A DNA stretch of 64,000 nt from Calothrix sp. PCC 7716 (GCF_019977735.1 NZ_AP025018.1:9800580-9864579); one strand, 5' to 3'. Shown: positions 31,790 through 40,765, counted from the first letter of the stretch. Translations and numbers: made by a program. The notes: generated from the letters alone by a model not told the origin.

Positions 31790-32479
31790 TTAGCAATTTT
31801 TGACTGTAAAAGAACCACATTCAACTGTATAAACTCGACCGATACCATCTAAAAGTCGAAGCTTATAACTTAACTCAACTTCTCTATTCGGGAAGTTTTC
31901 GGTGTCAGCAGGTTCGAGTGCGAAACTACCCATTATGGTTTCAACTTTGGTTTTTTCATCAACGACAGGCGCCGTTAGATGAATCGCACTACCTTGTTTA
32001 ATAATTGGTACCGATGGGTCATCTTTGCGAGTTGCTGTAAATTCAGCAAACAATCCTTCCAATTTTTGACCCTGAATCTTGAAGGAAATTGCAACTAAAT
32101 CGCCTTTGCTGATGCGGCTACCACGCCAAGCTGGAGGATTTTTGCCTGACAACAAGCTGTAAACAGACGCGCGGAACATTTGGACATCTGGAGGCGCCAC
32201 AGGAGAAACAGCCAAGAAAAACTTAACTGAACCTCTGGAAGTAGTCGCCATCACGCCAATTGGAAAAATCAATTTCCTACGCATTGAGCCTGCGATGGTT
32301 GAAGTAACCAGGCATGGTTGAGGCTTAAAGCTACGCACCCGCACAATTTTGCCAACCGCCATTACTGACTTGGTTTCAAACTTACCCGGACGTGCGATGT
32401 TTTTAACTAGCCTTAATTGCCCAACTTGTGCTTGAGTGGTTGTTGCGAGGGGACTTCCTGTTAAATATTGAACTGGCAT
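31790..32479 (-). CDS. Hypothetical virion protein
   Basis: 229 residues, beta-rich, basic N-terminus (QVGQLRLVKNIARPGKF). No motif recognised. It starts just after two dispersed hairpins; the GAAGG arm lies 10 to 15 bases before the ATG, so it could double as a Shine-Dalgarno. Position among capsid genes suggests a decoration or head protein. Confidence 0.5.
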   Translation of the reverse strand: MPVQYLTGSPLATTTQAQVGQLRLVKNIARPGKFETKSVMAVGKIVRVRSFKPQPCLVTSTIAGSMRRKLIFPIGVMATTSRGSVKFFLAVSPVAPPDVQMFRASVYSLLSGKNPPAWRGSRISKGDLVAISFKIQGQKLEGLFAEFTATRKDDPSVPIIKQGSAIHLTAPVVDEKTKVETIMGSFALEPADTENFPNREVELSYKLRLLDGIGRVYTVECGSFTVKNC

Positions 32480-32488
32480 TTTATGACC

Positions 32489-32506
32489 ACCTTCTTATCA
32501 GAAGGT
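32489..32506 (-). repeat. Dispersed hairpin, copy 7
   Basis: Minus strand ACCTTCTGATAAGAAGGT, ending 9 bases before the ATG of the 229-aa gene, so the hairpin may mask its ribosome-binding site. Confidence 0.8.
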
Positions 32507-32527
32507 ATGAATTAATAGTAAAGGGCA

Positions 32528-32545
32528 ACCTTCTTATCCGAAGGT
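32528..32545 (-). repeat. Dispersed hairpin, copy 8
   Basis: Minus strand ACCTTCGGATAAGAAGGT, three bases after the stop of the upstream gene and 21 bp from copy 7. Confidence 0.8.
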
Positions 32546-32548
32546 TAA

Positions 32549-33355
32549 TTAGTCTAAGGTGATCTGAATTGCGTTTGCACCTAGCACAGGGATTGTGAAC
32601 TGGCTGATAGCTTGTACTGGCGCCAGTGGATACCTGCCCAAATAATTACCACCGCTTAACGAATCAAAGAATTGAATATGTGTTGCGGTTCCTTGACTTG
32701 CCGTAGCTTCAGGAAAATTGATGTCTAATGCATTTAATTTGACACCAGTAGAACTTGCTGGAAACATTTGCGCGCTGTTTGCAACTTGAACGCGCGAGTA
32801 ACCTCCTACTGCTGGCTCGGTTCCTGGTGCGGCATCTGTAGGCGCCGTGGTTGAATATCCCACATAAATAATTGGAATTAAATTAAAAGGAACGCCACCA
32901 AACAGAGCGTTTAAAAAAGCATTTTTGACGTAATTTGATAAACCACCTGCTTGAAAGCCAAAAGTTAAGCTTGCGGCAGGAATTTTCATTGCGTCGCTGG
33001 CAGATATATTAATAGGATTCGCAAGAGGAAAATAAGCCAGCAAGTTACCAGCAACAGGAGAGTCCCAGATACCAAGAGCTTGTACGAGACCATGATTTGC
33101 AGTTGCTTCTTCAAAAGTAATTTCTGTTGCATTGGTCTTGCTTTGGGTTGTGGTTATTGGGAAATTAACGGTATTGTTGTTTACCTGAACGCGCTCGTAA
33201 CTACCGAAGTTTGGTTCGGCGCCTGGTCCAGTTTCACCGGGTACGCCAACCATGTAGCCAAAGTAAAGTACTGTTGGGAAGTTGTAAGGCATCCCACCGA
33301 ATAAATGATTTAAAAGTTGCGCTTCGCAATAATCAGTAAAAGAGCCATTGCTCAT
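32549..33355 (-). CDS. Major structural (capsid-associated) protein with two tandem domains
   Basis: 268 residues built of two copies of one domain, about 1-135 and 136-268. Both contain LLN(H/A)LFGG.P.N, YVGYS/YFGYM, PGTEP/PGAEP, Y.RVQV.N, FPEAT/FEEAT and a final PLA.P. This duplicated beta domain is typical of phage virion decoration or fibre-base proteins. It could be the most abundant head surface protein; no HK97-fold major capsid protein is otherwise obvious in the window, which makes its identification worth testing. Confidence 0.6.
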   Translation of the reverse strand: MSNGSFTDYCEAQLLNHLFGGMPYNFPTVLYFGYMVGVPGETGPGAEPNFGSYERVQVNNNTVNFPITTTQSKTNATEITFEEATANHGLVQALGIWDSPVAGNLLAYFPLANPINISASDAMKIPAASLTFGFQAGGLSNYVKNAFLNALFGGVPFNLIPIIYVGYSTTAPTDAAPGTEPAVGGYSRVQVANSAQMFPASSTGVKLNALDINFPEATASQGTATHIQFFDSLSGGNYLGRYPLAPVQAISQFTIPVLGANAIQITLD

Positions 33356-33482
33356 AAAATTATCTAAAAATTCTTATAGTAACTGCAATGCCAGGATTCC
33401 CGATTTGTAGACATGTTCAACAAGCTGTGTTACAAATCTTAAAGAAGCTTACAGGCGCATTGCTTTCGCGCCCTTTTCCTAC

Positions 33483-33953
33483 TTAACTCCTGAATAAGCT
33501 TGTACTCCAGTTGTTAGATTGCGGAGTTGGCGGAAGCTCTAAAAAATATCTAATTTTTTCTATTAATTCATCGCGCAAAGCTTCCATTCCGCTGGTTCTG
33601 TTCGCGGTGTCCCACTCCAAAACATCAGCTTTTTTTAAGGCGCCATTTGCGCTCATTCGCTCGTTTTTTAAGTTTGTTTCAACCGCTTCAAGGTCTTTAC
33701 AAACTTCTAAAACTTGATTAACTAAAAACTCTGATTTAGCTTCGAGATTATCAAGGCACCTCCATATATCGGATTCTTCAAAAAGTAACGGTCGCGGACG
33801 ATTAGCTTGATATTCAGTAGGGTTGAGCTTTGCACTAAAGTGATATAAATCGCCGCACCAGTCTTGATGGTTCGCGCGCTGTTCAGTGGAGCGAAGCAGT
33901 GCTGTATTTAAATAAGTGAGAATTTTGTAGCGCTGCTCAAGGCTAAAAGGCAT
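33483..33953 (-). CDS. Putative head-tail connector / head completion protein
   Basis: 156 residues from ATG 33953 (MPFSLEQRYKI). Helical throughout: ILTYLNTALLRSTEQRANHQ and a long helix LNNLEAKSE-like region around residues 85-130. Size and position fit an adaptor-type protein, but no motif is decisive. Confidence 0.45.
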   Translation of the reverse strand: MPFSLEQRYKILTYLNTALLRSTEQRANHQDWCGDLYHFSAKLNPTEYQANRPRPLLFEESDIWRCLDNLEAKSEFLVNQVLEVCKDLEAVETNLKNERMSANGALKKADVLEWDTANRTSGMEALRDELIEKIRYFLELPPTPQSNNWSTSLFRS

Positions 33954-34106
33954 AAAAAAATTGATAGGAGTTTTTACCAAGTTTCCTACCAATAGTTAGT
34001 ACTAAGAGGAGTATGTTACGTACTAAGATAATTCCTTGTTGTAAAAACGGCGCCAGTAACGCATAAATAGCGCCAACGGTTTTAGGACTACTTATTATAT
34101 TCGCTC

Positions 34107-34124
34107 ACCTTCTTATCAGAAGGT
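34107..34124 (-). repeat. Dispersed hairpin, copy 9
   Basis: Minus strand ACCTTCTGATAAGAAGGT directly after the stop of the gpF-like gene; the first base overlaps the stop codon. Confidence 0.8.
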
Positions 34125-34723
34125 TATATCTTCCTAAACATCATTCGGCACCTACACTTACCACCACACGAGCAATTAACACCAAGTGGGGTGATTTGAG
34201 AGACAAGCGTCCAGGTCAAAACTTGATAGCTAATGCACTCGTTACAATGCCTTGCCTGTGGGTCTAATAAACGCTTGCCGTAGAAGCCAACTTGACCGCG
34301 CGCTGTCATTTCTGCCTGTCTAAATGCAATATTCGCGCTTTTGGCATAGCTTTTAGCGCGTCTCAATATTTGCGCTTCCGTCAAGGTTTGCCCTTCCAGT
34401 GTTTTGCCAAAGTTATATAAATATTCGTATTGTTTGCGTAGTTGTTGTCCTACATGCCCGTATTGGGTTGGGTTCATAGCTTTTTTACCACCGGCACCAA
34501 GCATTGCCATTCTGAGATGGCTTTCTTTGAGCGACTCTGCCATGCGTGTCTGAAATTCAGCAACTCCAATTTTTCCGGAATTTAACAAGCGCGCGTGACC
34601 AGAAAGTCGAACCTCCAAGCGATTAACCTCTTCGTCAGCTAACTTTAAAACTTCAGCGTAACGAACGAACCGACCTGTTTCGGCGTTGCGGTATCGGTGT
34701 GAGCGTGCGTCAAATTCCAGCAT
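34124..34723 (-). CDS. Mu gpF / SPP1 gp7-like minor head protein
   Basis: 199 residues. N-terminal helices, then RAKSYAKSANIAFRQAEMTA, and a C-terminal cysteine cluster HCNECISY ... PLGVNCSCGGKCRCRM. The 'C..C......P....C.C...CRC' ending is characteristic of phage Mu protein F/SPP1 gp7 family proteins, which bind the portal and travel with DNA. It lies three genes downstream of the portal, as expected. Confidence 0.8.
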   Translation of the reverse strand: MLEFDARSHRYRNAETGRFVRYAEVLKLADEEVNRLEVRLSGHARLLNSGKIGVAEFQTRMAESLKESHLRMAMLGAGGKKAMNPTQYGHVGQQLRKQYEYLYNFGKTLEGQTLTEAQILRRAKSYAKSANIAFRQAEMTARGQVGFYGKRLLDPQARHCNECISYQVLTWTLVSQITPLGVNCSCGGKCRCRMMFRKI

Positions 34724-34790
34724 GTATTATATGTAGTTGCGTATTATATGGGCAAAACTTTAGCCTATATAATCTTGTGTAGTATTTGTA

Positions 34791-34925
34791 TTATTTTCTG
34801 GGCTGTGCTTTTAAGAATGGCGCCAGTGTTGGGTGTGAGGTTTTTATAGCTTTCTCAATGTCTGATTCGGAAATCGTTGCTAGTAAAAATATTTCTGTAT
34901 CAGTTAAGGGCTTAGTTTTCGACAT
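34791..34925 (-). CDS. Small 44-aa protein in the head operon
   Basis: I read this short frame directly: MSKTKPLTDTEIFLLATISE, a helix, and an ending FLKAQPRK. It starts inside the 3' end of the upstream zincin gene (14-base overlap), the spacing of translationally coupled genes. Function unknown. Confidence 0.5.
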   Translation of the reverse strand: MSKTKPLTDTEIFLLATISESDIEKAIKTSHPTLAPFLKAQPRK

Positions 34926-35259
34926 AAATGCGCCCTAGGTTTACTAGTGCTTTGCTAAGAGCGTTGATAGCTTGTTCTTCTGCAAGATTGTTTACTTCGT
35001 CAAATGGCGCAAAGTGTATATGTAAAAGTTCATGTATTAAGGTTGCTTCCAAGTCATACGGACGCATCGCGTGGCTTGGAGACTCACCGGGGTAGCGAAC
35101 TTTTATATCAGCAATTTTCTCGTGCAAATTCCAAGATATTTCACCCCAACAATTGCTCATTTCATATGCGTGACAAAGCTTTGCGCTGATATCCCAATCA
35201 CGCAAACCTAGTCTCAATTGCCAAGCGTGCAAAAGTTCGTTTAATTTTTCCTGGTTCAT
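34912..35259 (-). CDS. Zinc metallopeptidase-like protein (HELLH)
   Basis: 115 residues. TLIHELLHIHF (about residues 74-84) is HExxH, with EEQAIN downstream offering a third ligand; the upstream LRLGLRDWDISAKL opening is like small SprT-type zincins of phages and mobile elements. It overlaps the portal stop by 4 bases. It may process head proteins or host substrates. Confidence 0.65.
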   Translation of the reverse strand: MNQEKLNELLHAWQLRLGLRDWDISAKLCHAYEMSNCWGEISWNLHEKIADIKVRYPGESPSHAMRPYDLEATLIHELLHIHFAPFDEVNNLAEEQAINALSKALVNLGRIYVEN

Positions 35260-36662
35260 TGGTTTTGGGATTCTGGAGTTTGATTTGCTTCTATATTTCC
35301 GGTTAGCTGCAGCTCGCGTTTTATATCAAAATCGCGCGGTAAAATTTTGCCCAATCTGAGAATAAACAGAAGCGCTTCGTGGCTAATAAAACCAGTTTGA
35401 GCAAGGTCAATAACCCGCTGTGTTGCCTCTGGTGACAACGGCATTTGCAGCAGGTTTTTGTCTTGGGTGATGGTCCCTCCATTTTTCTCGCCAGTGTAGG
35501 CAGCCCAAAATTCAAAAGCTTGTTGCACGTTACTTTCTTTGCGTTCAGCCATCTGCTTTAAACTAGCTGTGGTTTGTGCAGAGTCAAGTAACACTTCTGT
35601 TGCGGTTCGGTTGTTTTCTCCCCCGGTTAAAAATGCCAGAGAAAGCCTATCCATAGCGGCTTCTAGTTTATCAATTCTTATTTCTGATGCTGCTATTGCG
35701 TTGCCTGTTGGTTCGGCAAAGTAAAATTCTCCATCTGCTGGTATGTCCACGCCCGAATTGGGACCAATCATTATTGGAGGCGCCTTTTTTATGTCCTCCG
35801 CAGTCCTTATCAGTCCCTTACGGACTGGTACAGGCATATTTATTTTTCTCATTACTTCGTTAAGCTCTGAGCGCTTTTGGAAGTGTTCAATATTTAATTC
35901 GGCAAGGTTAAGAAGCGGTGGTTCAGCCGAAAACAAAGCCGATTTGTTGACCGAGTAATAAACCAGCGGAATAAAATTTAGACTCGTTACTCCCTCTTCA
36001 ATGAGTATTAATTGGTGCTTTTGATTTTTGTCTTCAAGGATTTCAAAAACTTGGTAGTAACCCGGCGCCAGTACACGATAGTAAATTTTTTCTACTTCTC
36101 CAAAGTCACCATCAGACACAATTCTTCGCTCTCTGATGGTGACTTGCGTAAGAAATTGTATATCACCTATCCATGTATGGCGCCAGTTTAATATGTCACG
36201 ACGATCGATTAAGACGAAGTACGGGCGCCTTTTGCTAGCAATAAAATCAGCTTGAGATTCAATTTCTTCGCTCTGTGGTGGATATTCAACGTAGATGCCG
36301 CACCAGCCATCACGCAGCGCTAGGCTATCAGCTTCTGAAAAGAAGGCGTGCAAACTATTGCCTTGACCATCAATATTATTTTGGGCAGCAAGTATTGATG
36401 GCGCCACATCATTATTAATAGTAAATTCGCTCAGTAAGCCAGATAATCCAGCAATAGCGGGCTTAAAGCGATTGTCGAAGCGAGTGCGCTTAAGCCTTTC
36501 TTGATAAGCGATTTGTGGCTCTTTAAGCTCTTTAGGTAAGTATTTTCTAATGCAGCCTTTAAGGTTGTTGAAAGTGTTATAAACGAGCTGCATTTCTTCA
36601 AGGCTATTGAGGTAAGCCTTGCAAAGGTAAGAAGGAAAGGAGGAAATGTCAGATGGGTGCAT
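35256..36662 (-). CDS. Portal protein (DUF4055 type)
   Basis: 468 residues. Features of DUF4055 portals: an N-terminal YLPKELKEP..AY..RL.RT.F.N.F region (about 40-75), GWCGIYVEYPP, RPYFVLIDRRDILNWRH, IPLVYYS...PPLLNLAELNIEHFQ, and MAERKESNVQQAFEFWAAYTG near the C-terminus. The portal forms the dodecameric DNA gate of the capsid. Position upstream of the zincin and gpF-like genes is standard. Confidence 0.85.
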   Translation of the reverse strand: MHPSDISSFPSYLCKAYLNSLEEMQLVYNTFNNLKGCIRKYLPKELKEPQIAYQERLKRTRFDNRFKPAIAGLSGLLSEFTINNDVAPSILAAQNNIDGQGNSLHAFFSEADSLALRDGWCGIYVEYPPQSEEIESQADFIASKRRPYFVLIDRRDILNWRHTWIGDIQFLTQVTIRERRIVSDGDFGEVEKIYYRVLAPGYYQVFEILEDKNQKHQLILIEEGVTSLNFIPLVYYSVNKSALFSAEPPLLNLAELNIEHFQKRSELNEVMRKINMPVPVRKGLIRTAEDIKKAPPIMIGPNSGVDIPADGEFYFAEPTGNAIAASEIRIDKLEAAMDRLSLAFLTGGENNRTATEVLLDSAQTTASLKQMAERKESNVQQAFEFWAAYTGEKNGGTITQDKNLLQMPLSPEATQRVIDLAQTGFISHEALLFILRLGKILPRDFDIKRELQLTGNIEANQTPESQNQ

Positions 36663-36677
36663 TCCCCCATCTTTCCC

Positions 36678-37685
36678 TTATTCTGTAGTGGTTTCAGCCT
36701 CTTGTTGTGCCTCGGTTTCAAGCACCTGTTCTTGGGCTGGGGGGTTCAAAAGTTTTCGGCATTCATCAATAATTTTGGCTTTGGTTTTCGCCCATTCTTG
36801 AGGGCGCACTTTGTAAATGCCGTCACGTTTGGCGTAAGCTTCGTACAACTTTTCGAGTAGCTTAAGCCCGTGTTCGGTTTGGTTAATCATGAAATCCAGT
36901 ATCTGGTCACGGTCGTAATGCTTGGTTGAAACTTTAGCTAGGAAATTATCTAGGGTAAGTTTTACCCCATTACGACCTAAATTAATATCCTCTTCGGGCT
37001 TGAGCTTTTCGCGCATCAATAACGCGCGCGGTGTTTCAGATTTTTGAGTTGCGCGTTTCTCTGCGGGTTTTGTTGGTGCAGTTGGCTTGGCGGCTGCCTT
37101 AGCTCCATTGTCTGTTATTGGGGCTGGTTCAGCTATGGCGCCGAATTCTTGGCGCCATACTGCGTTACCTATCTCTTGCCAAGCAATATTGAAAGTCGTT
37201 TGCGGTAGCTTGTAACCACCTTTGTTGTCGAGTGTAACTGGTAGTCCAAGCGAAGCAACCTGCTCAATGACTAAATCTTGCATTGAAGTAGGTATTTGAT
37301 TTAGTCCTATTGATTCTGCAATTGCTTGTTGATTATTGGTTTGCGCTTGCTGCAATGTCGTTGTCACCATAATTAGTCCTGTTACTCCTTCATTTGGTGA
37401 CAATTCTAACAAAGGTAAGTACGCAGCAATCAAGCTATCTTCATGAATAATTCTTACAGGGATGGGACTTGTGTCTGCTATCGGCCCAAGCAGTGCATTG
37501 ACATTTTGTATAAAAAAACTTGCTAGCGCTTCAAATTGACAGTCAATTATTAAGCATGTTGAGAAATGATTATCAAATTTATCTATATATATTTCGCATA
37601 CGTCCGTCCATGCTGCTAAGTGTGGCTGGTTTCTGAGCAGGCGCCGGACTATGCTTTTAAAGTCAATAGTTAATAGTTCTTCCAT
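36678..37685 (-). CDS. Hypothetical phage protein upstream of portal
   Basis: 335 residues. The N-terminal domain (1-180) is helical/strand mixed with no motif. It is followed by an Ala/Pro/Lys linker (about 185-215) and a helical C-terminal domain (LTLDNFLAKVSTKHYDRDQI, EHGLKLLEKLYEAYAKRDGI). A two-domain DNA- or head-binding role is possible. The stop is 15 bases from the portal start. Confidence 0.5.
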   Translation of the reverse strand: MEELLTIDFKSIVRRLLRNQPHLAAWTDVCEIYIDKFDNHFSTCLIIDCQFEALASFFIQNVNALLGPIADTSPIPVRIIHEDSLIAAYLPLLELSPNEGVTGLIMVTTTLQQAQTNNQQAIAESIGLNQIPTSMQDLVIEQVASLGLPVTLDNKGGYKLPQTTFNIAWQEIGNAVWRQEFGAIAEPAPITDNGAKAAAKPTAPTKPAEKRATQKSETPRALLMREKLKPEEDINLGRNGVKLTLDNFLAKVSTKHYDRDQILDFMINQTEHGLKLLEKLYEAYAKRDGIYKVRPQEWAKTKAKIIDECRKLLNPPAQEQVLETEAQQEAETTTE

Positions 37686-37707
37686 GACATCATTTTTCCT
37701 GTCATGG

Positions 37708-37733
37708 AAAAGGCACCTGGTGTGGGCGCCTTT
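37708..37733 (-). terminator. Terminator after the 37.8-38.9 kb small-gene operon
   Basis: AAAAGGCGCCC and GGTGCCTTTT pair with one mismatch on the minus strand, ahead of the 36678 gene leader. Confidence 0.6.
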
Positions 37734-37758
37734 TCTATTTTTGTTAAATTAACGTGCG

Positions 37759-37977
37759 CTAACTTATTTTGACTGGATATTTATATCCATAGTCTGCAAT
37801 AAGTTTTGTCATCAAAGATTGGCTTTCCGAGTAAGAGATTTCACCTTGTGTCAACTTTTCGGACAAAACAAATTCTCCTTCAGCCTGCACCTCATGAACG
37901 AAATCTAATTCTTGGTCAGGATTGCTAACCACATTGCCGCTACTAAAGATAGCTTCTTTGAGTTCTTGCAATTTCAT
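37759..37977 (-). CDS. Small acidic protein
   Basis: 72 residues from ATG 37977; a longer frame exists. Acidic, with two helices (KLQELKEAIFSSGN, SESQSLMTKLIADYG). Unknown family. Last gene of a four-gene minus-strand operon. Confidence 0.5.
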   Translation of the reverse strand: MKLQELKEAIFSSGNVVSNPDQELDFVHEVQAEGEFVLSEKLTQGEISYSESQSLMTKLIADYGYKYPVKIS

Positions 37978-37994
37978 ATTCACTCCACCATTGA

Positions 37995-38384
37995 CTACAC
38001 GATATAACATCCACTTTTTGGCTCGATAATTTCTTTGATTACCGCGTCTTCATACGCGGTTTCGATACCCAAAGATTCAATTTTTTCAAGAACATCAGCA
38101 ATACGACGCTGACATTCTTCTGACTTTAATGAGTCTGGATTTTCCAACGCCATTTCAAGAAGCAGCTTGCACTGCTCCGAAACTGGCATCCGTGCGAAAA
38201 ATTTGTCAGCACTCATTTCAGCAAAGATGCGGGCGCCTATTTCTACACCTTCGCTTACGTTGCCTTGACCTAGTATTTTCATTGCTTCTTTTGCTTCTGC
38301 TGACATAGATACCAGTACCTTTTGTTTGTTTTTGGATTTTCGTCCGGCGCCTTGACGGGCGCCTCCATGCTTAGATTTAGACAT
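37995..38384 (-). CDS. GGARxGAGRK-type DNA-associated phage protein
   Basis: 129 residues opening MSKSKHGGARQGAGRKSKNK, a basic motif common at the N-terminus of phage small terminase-like and replication-repressor proteins. A helical domain follows (SAEAKEAMKILGQGNVSEGV), a short helix-loop-helix that may bind DNA. It may regulate the operator at 38901. It overlaps the upstream gene by 8 bases. Confidence 0.55.
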   Translation of the reverse strand: MSKSKHGGARQGAGRKSKNKQKVLVSMSAEAKEAMKILGQGNVSEGVEIGARIFAEMSADKFFARMPVSEQCKLLLEMALENPDSLKSEECQRRIADVLEKIESLGIETAYEDAVIKEIIEPKSGCYIV

Positions 38385-38616
38385 TTCTTTTTCTGTGCAG
38401 TGCTACCAGTCCGCGACTTTGTAATTCTGGGAACAACGATGCATTTGTGAAGATGCTTGACGAATACGAAAATTTGCTTTTAGCAATTTCTCCATAGCCC
38501 TCATTTAGTCGCTGAAAAATTCCTTCGTCTAAATCGTCTTGGAAGTCCATTTCGTAAACGTTTTGATTATCATCAGTGGCGCAAAATTCGCCGTTGTCTT
38601 TAAAAATTGTGTACAC
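38377..38616 (-). CDS. Small hypothetical protein
   Basis: 79 residues: a beta hairpin (YTIFKDNGEFCATDDNQNVY) then acidic helices (DLDEGIFQRLNEGYGEIAKS). Unknown. Two bases separate it from the upstream gene. Confidence 0.5.
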   Translation of the reverse strand: MYTIFKDNGEFCATDDNQNVYEMDFQDDLDEGIFQRLNEGYGEIAKSKFSYSSSIFTNASLFPELQSRGLVALHRKRNV

Positions 38617-38618
38617 GG

Positions 38619-38888
38619 TTAAACTCCTAAAATAATTGCTGCGACTTGAGGAATGGCTGTATACAGGTTTGTATCATCTAATTTGTTTTCTGCTAGCTCA
38701 GACAGATCTTTGTAAATGCTTGATGTTCTGTCAACGCTTGCCAGTTTACCTGGCTTTTCAATTAGCTGAGGATTTTCTAAGAGTTTTTGGACTATTGCCA
38801 TACACTCTTCGTCCCATTCAAAGAAGCGTAAATTAGTGAGTGCTTTAGCTTCTTCCAACGTATTTGGGATGCGAGAATCTATATTCAT
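38619..38888 (-). CDS. Small helical protein heading a regulated operon
   Basis: 89 residues, all helical. Its ATG follows a strong TAAGGAGG by 3-4 bases and lies 12 bases after a 26-bp palindrome, so it is well expressed and regulated. The four genes from here to 37759 form one operon. Confidence 0.55.
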   Translation of the reverse strand: MNIDSRIPNTLEEAKALTNLRFFEWDEECMAIVQKLLENPQLIEKPGKLASVDRTSSIYKDLSELAENKLDDTNLYTAIPQVAAIILGV

Positions 38889-38900
38889 ATAACCTCCTTA

Positions 38901-38926
38901 CTTGATTTAGTATATACTTAATCAAG
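38901..38926 (-). promoter_or_regulatory. 26-bp near-perfect palindromic operator
   Basis: CTTGATTTAGTATATACTTA continues to AATCAAG; 24 of 26 positions are symmetric. It overlaps a TATACT -10-like box and precedes a strong ribosome-binding site. Likely autoregulation by a gene of this operon. Confidence 0.6.
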
Positions 38927-39059
38927 ACTAAAGGTCAAGAGGGATTTTGTTCATTTTTTGCTAATGGCTTGGACAAATGCCCAAACCATTGACAGAGCTA
39001 CTATTCAACAAAAGTATTAATTTGTAAACACAACGACACTTGTGTTGAAGACACGAAAA

Positions 39060-39986
39060 TTAAGCGCTTTGAGCTTCTGGGCAGGTTCCACTTCTTGGAC
39101 GCAAGACAAAAGACTCAACAACTGCCGCATTGCGCTTAAGCTGCAACCTGTGACCATTGCTAAGAATTTCTTTGTGAATTCGCTCAGTCGCTTCATGGAA
39201 TTCGTCGTTAACATCAAACCACTCTGGGTGCTTTTCTTCATACCAACTTTCGCACCCTGCCCACCACTTATAAGCTTGCCAAAACCCAAATTCTCTTTCT
39301 TTGCGAGACACGCGCCAGAAGAAAAATCTCTCTCCATCTTCCCACTGCCCATCTCGTATCAAAATTAAATCTTCAGCCTTGGCAAAGCCGTATTCTTCCA
39401 AGTCTTCTCTTTTTACCTCGATTCCCAATACTTCTACTGGTTCATTGATAAAGTCGCTGAACAAACATCTGTAGGCAATGGATTCAGATGCATAAAAGCC
39501 TCTTTCATTCCAATATTCGCGCTTGTGCCAACAGTTCTCAAAGCTGACCTGAATGAAATCTCTATTTAAAGGGATATACAAAGGCGCCGTTTCTGCCATG
39601 ATTTGGTTCTCGTCATGCCAATAGTAAGCATCACCACCATAGCGGAAGTAAAAGCCTGCTCTTGGCTCTATGCGCGCGTACAGAAACCGAAAATATGAGT
39701 TGTCTGGCTGCTCAAGTAAATAAATGCCAAGCGCGTTTAGGTAAGTTTTGCGCGCGTATTCAATACCATATCTTTCAATAAGTCGCTTAAAGTTCTTGGT
39801 AAAGCTTGCTTGGTGCGCGCTTTGCTGCTTTAAAGTTTTTGCGCTTCTAATTTTCTCAATAATCTCGATTAATTTGATATCTTCTTTTACCGCAGTTGCA
39901 TAGTAGAAAATGAGCCAAAAAAAATACCAAGTGGCTACTTGAATGCTTGACCGAACAGATAACAAGATTAAATTATGGCTTTGCAT
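39060..39986 (-). CDS. Hypothetical Trp-rich protein
   Basis: About 308 residues from ATG 39986; the true start is uncertain. A hydrophobic N-terminal segment (about 16-35) may be a membrane helix, followed by KNFKRLIERYGIEYARKTYL and aromatic-rich stretches (FRFLYARIEPRAGFYFRYGG, EFGFWQAYKWWAGCESWYEE). No family known to me. It diverges from the methyltransferase gene with about 20 bp between starts. Confidence 0.45.
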   Translation of the reverse strand: MQSHNLILLSVRSSIQVATWYFFWLIFYYATAVKEDIKLIEIIEKIRSAKTLKQQSAHQASFTKNFKRLIERYGIEYARKTYLNALGIYLLEQPDNSYFRFLYARIEPRAGFYFRYGGDAYYWHDENQIMAETAPLYIPLNRDFIQVSFENCWHKREYWNERGFYASESIAYRCLFSDFINEPVEVLGIEVKREDLEEYGFAKAEDLILIRDGQWEDGERFFFWRVSRKEREFGFWQAYKWWAGCESWYEEKHPEWFDVNDEFHEATERIHKEILSNGHRLQLKRNAAVVESFVLRPRSGTCPEAQSA

Positions 39987-40006
39987 AGGAAGAATATTAA
40001 AAATTA

Positions 40007-40765
40007 TTGACTCAAAAAACATTGATTAATCAAATTGTAAATGGTAACGCGCTCACCTTAATGCAACAAATACCAGATAAATCTGTAGATGCAATCATCA
40101 CAGACCCGCCTTATGGAACAACTGAATTAAAGTGGGATAAGGTTATTGACTGGACTGCGTTTTGGGAGCAAGCGAAGCGCGTAATGAAACAACCAACAAG
40201 TTTGGTGATAATGTTCGCTGCTCAACCTTTCGCCACTGACTTGATTGTTTCAAACCGCACGTGGTTCCGCTATGAACTTATCTGGGAAAAGACAATCGCT
40301 TCCGGGTTTCTTGATGCCAAGAAACGACCACTCCGCGCGCATGAAAATATTTTAGTTTTCAGCGATAAATGGAAAGGCGCCACTTATAATCCGCAAAAAA
40401 CTCCTGGTACAAAATATACTGAAAAACGTACAGGCAAGCGTTCACAACACTACAACAAGTCTAAGTCCATCACTATATTTGATGAGCGTTGTGATAGATA
40501 TCCGCGAACCGTTTTACGTTATCCAACCGTCCAAAAAATAGGACATCCTACGACTAAACCTATAGATTTAGTTAGCTGGTTAGTTTTGAGTTATACCAAC
40601 AAAGATGACTTAGTACTAGACCCATTTTCAGGCTCAGGAACAACAGCGCTGGCTTGTTTAAAGAATAATCGTAACTTTATAGCTATTGAGAAAGAAGAAA
40701 AATATTGTGAACTTGCCAGAAGGCGCCTCAACGAATATGAGTCAAATAACTCAAGTATCATCTGA
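40007..40765 (+). CDS. Type II-like adenine-N6/cytosine-N4 DNA methyltransferase
   Basis: 252 residues from TTG 40007; no ATG fits. DPPYGTTELKWDK (about residue 34) is motif IV and DPFSGSGTTALACLKNNRNF (about 204) is motif I, so the order is beta-class. TKPIDLVSWLVLS is motif X-like. DPPY suggests adenine methylation. No matching restriction enzyme is adjacent, so it is a solitary enzyme that may protect the phage or mark origins. It overlaps the integrase by 29 bases. Confidence 0.88.
   Translation: MTQKTLINQIVNGNALTLMQQIPDKSVDAIITDPPYGTTELKWDKVIDWTAFWEQAKRVMKQPTSLVIMFAAQPFATDLIVSNRTWFRYELIWEKTIASGFLDAKKRPLRAHENILVFSDKWKGATYNPQKTPGTKYTEKRTGKRSQHYNKSKSITIFDERCDRYPRTVLRYPTVQKIGHPTTKPIDLVSWLVLSYTNKDDLVLDPFSGSGTTALACLKNNRNFIAIEKEEKYCELARRRLNEYESNNSSII

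Noticed and set aside
33388-33486. 32-codon plus-strand ORF MPGFPICRHVQQ...
   Set aside because: No ribosome-binding site and no similarity I recognise; the region is a short gap in a minus-strand operon.
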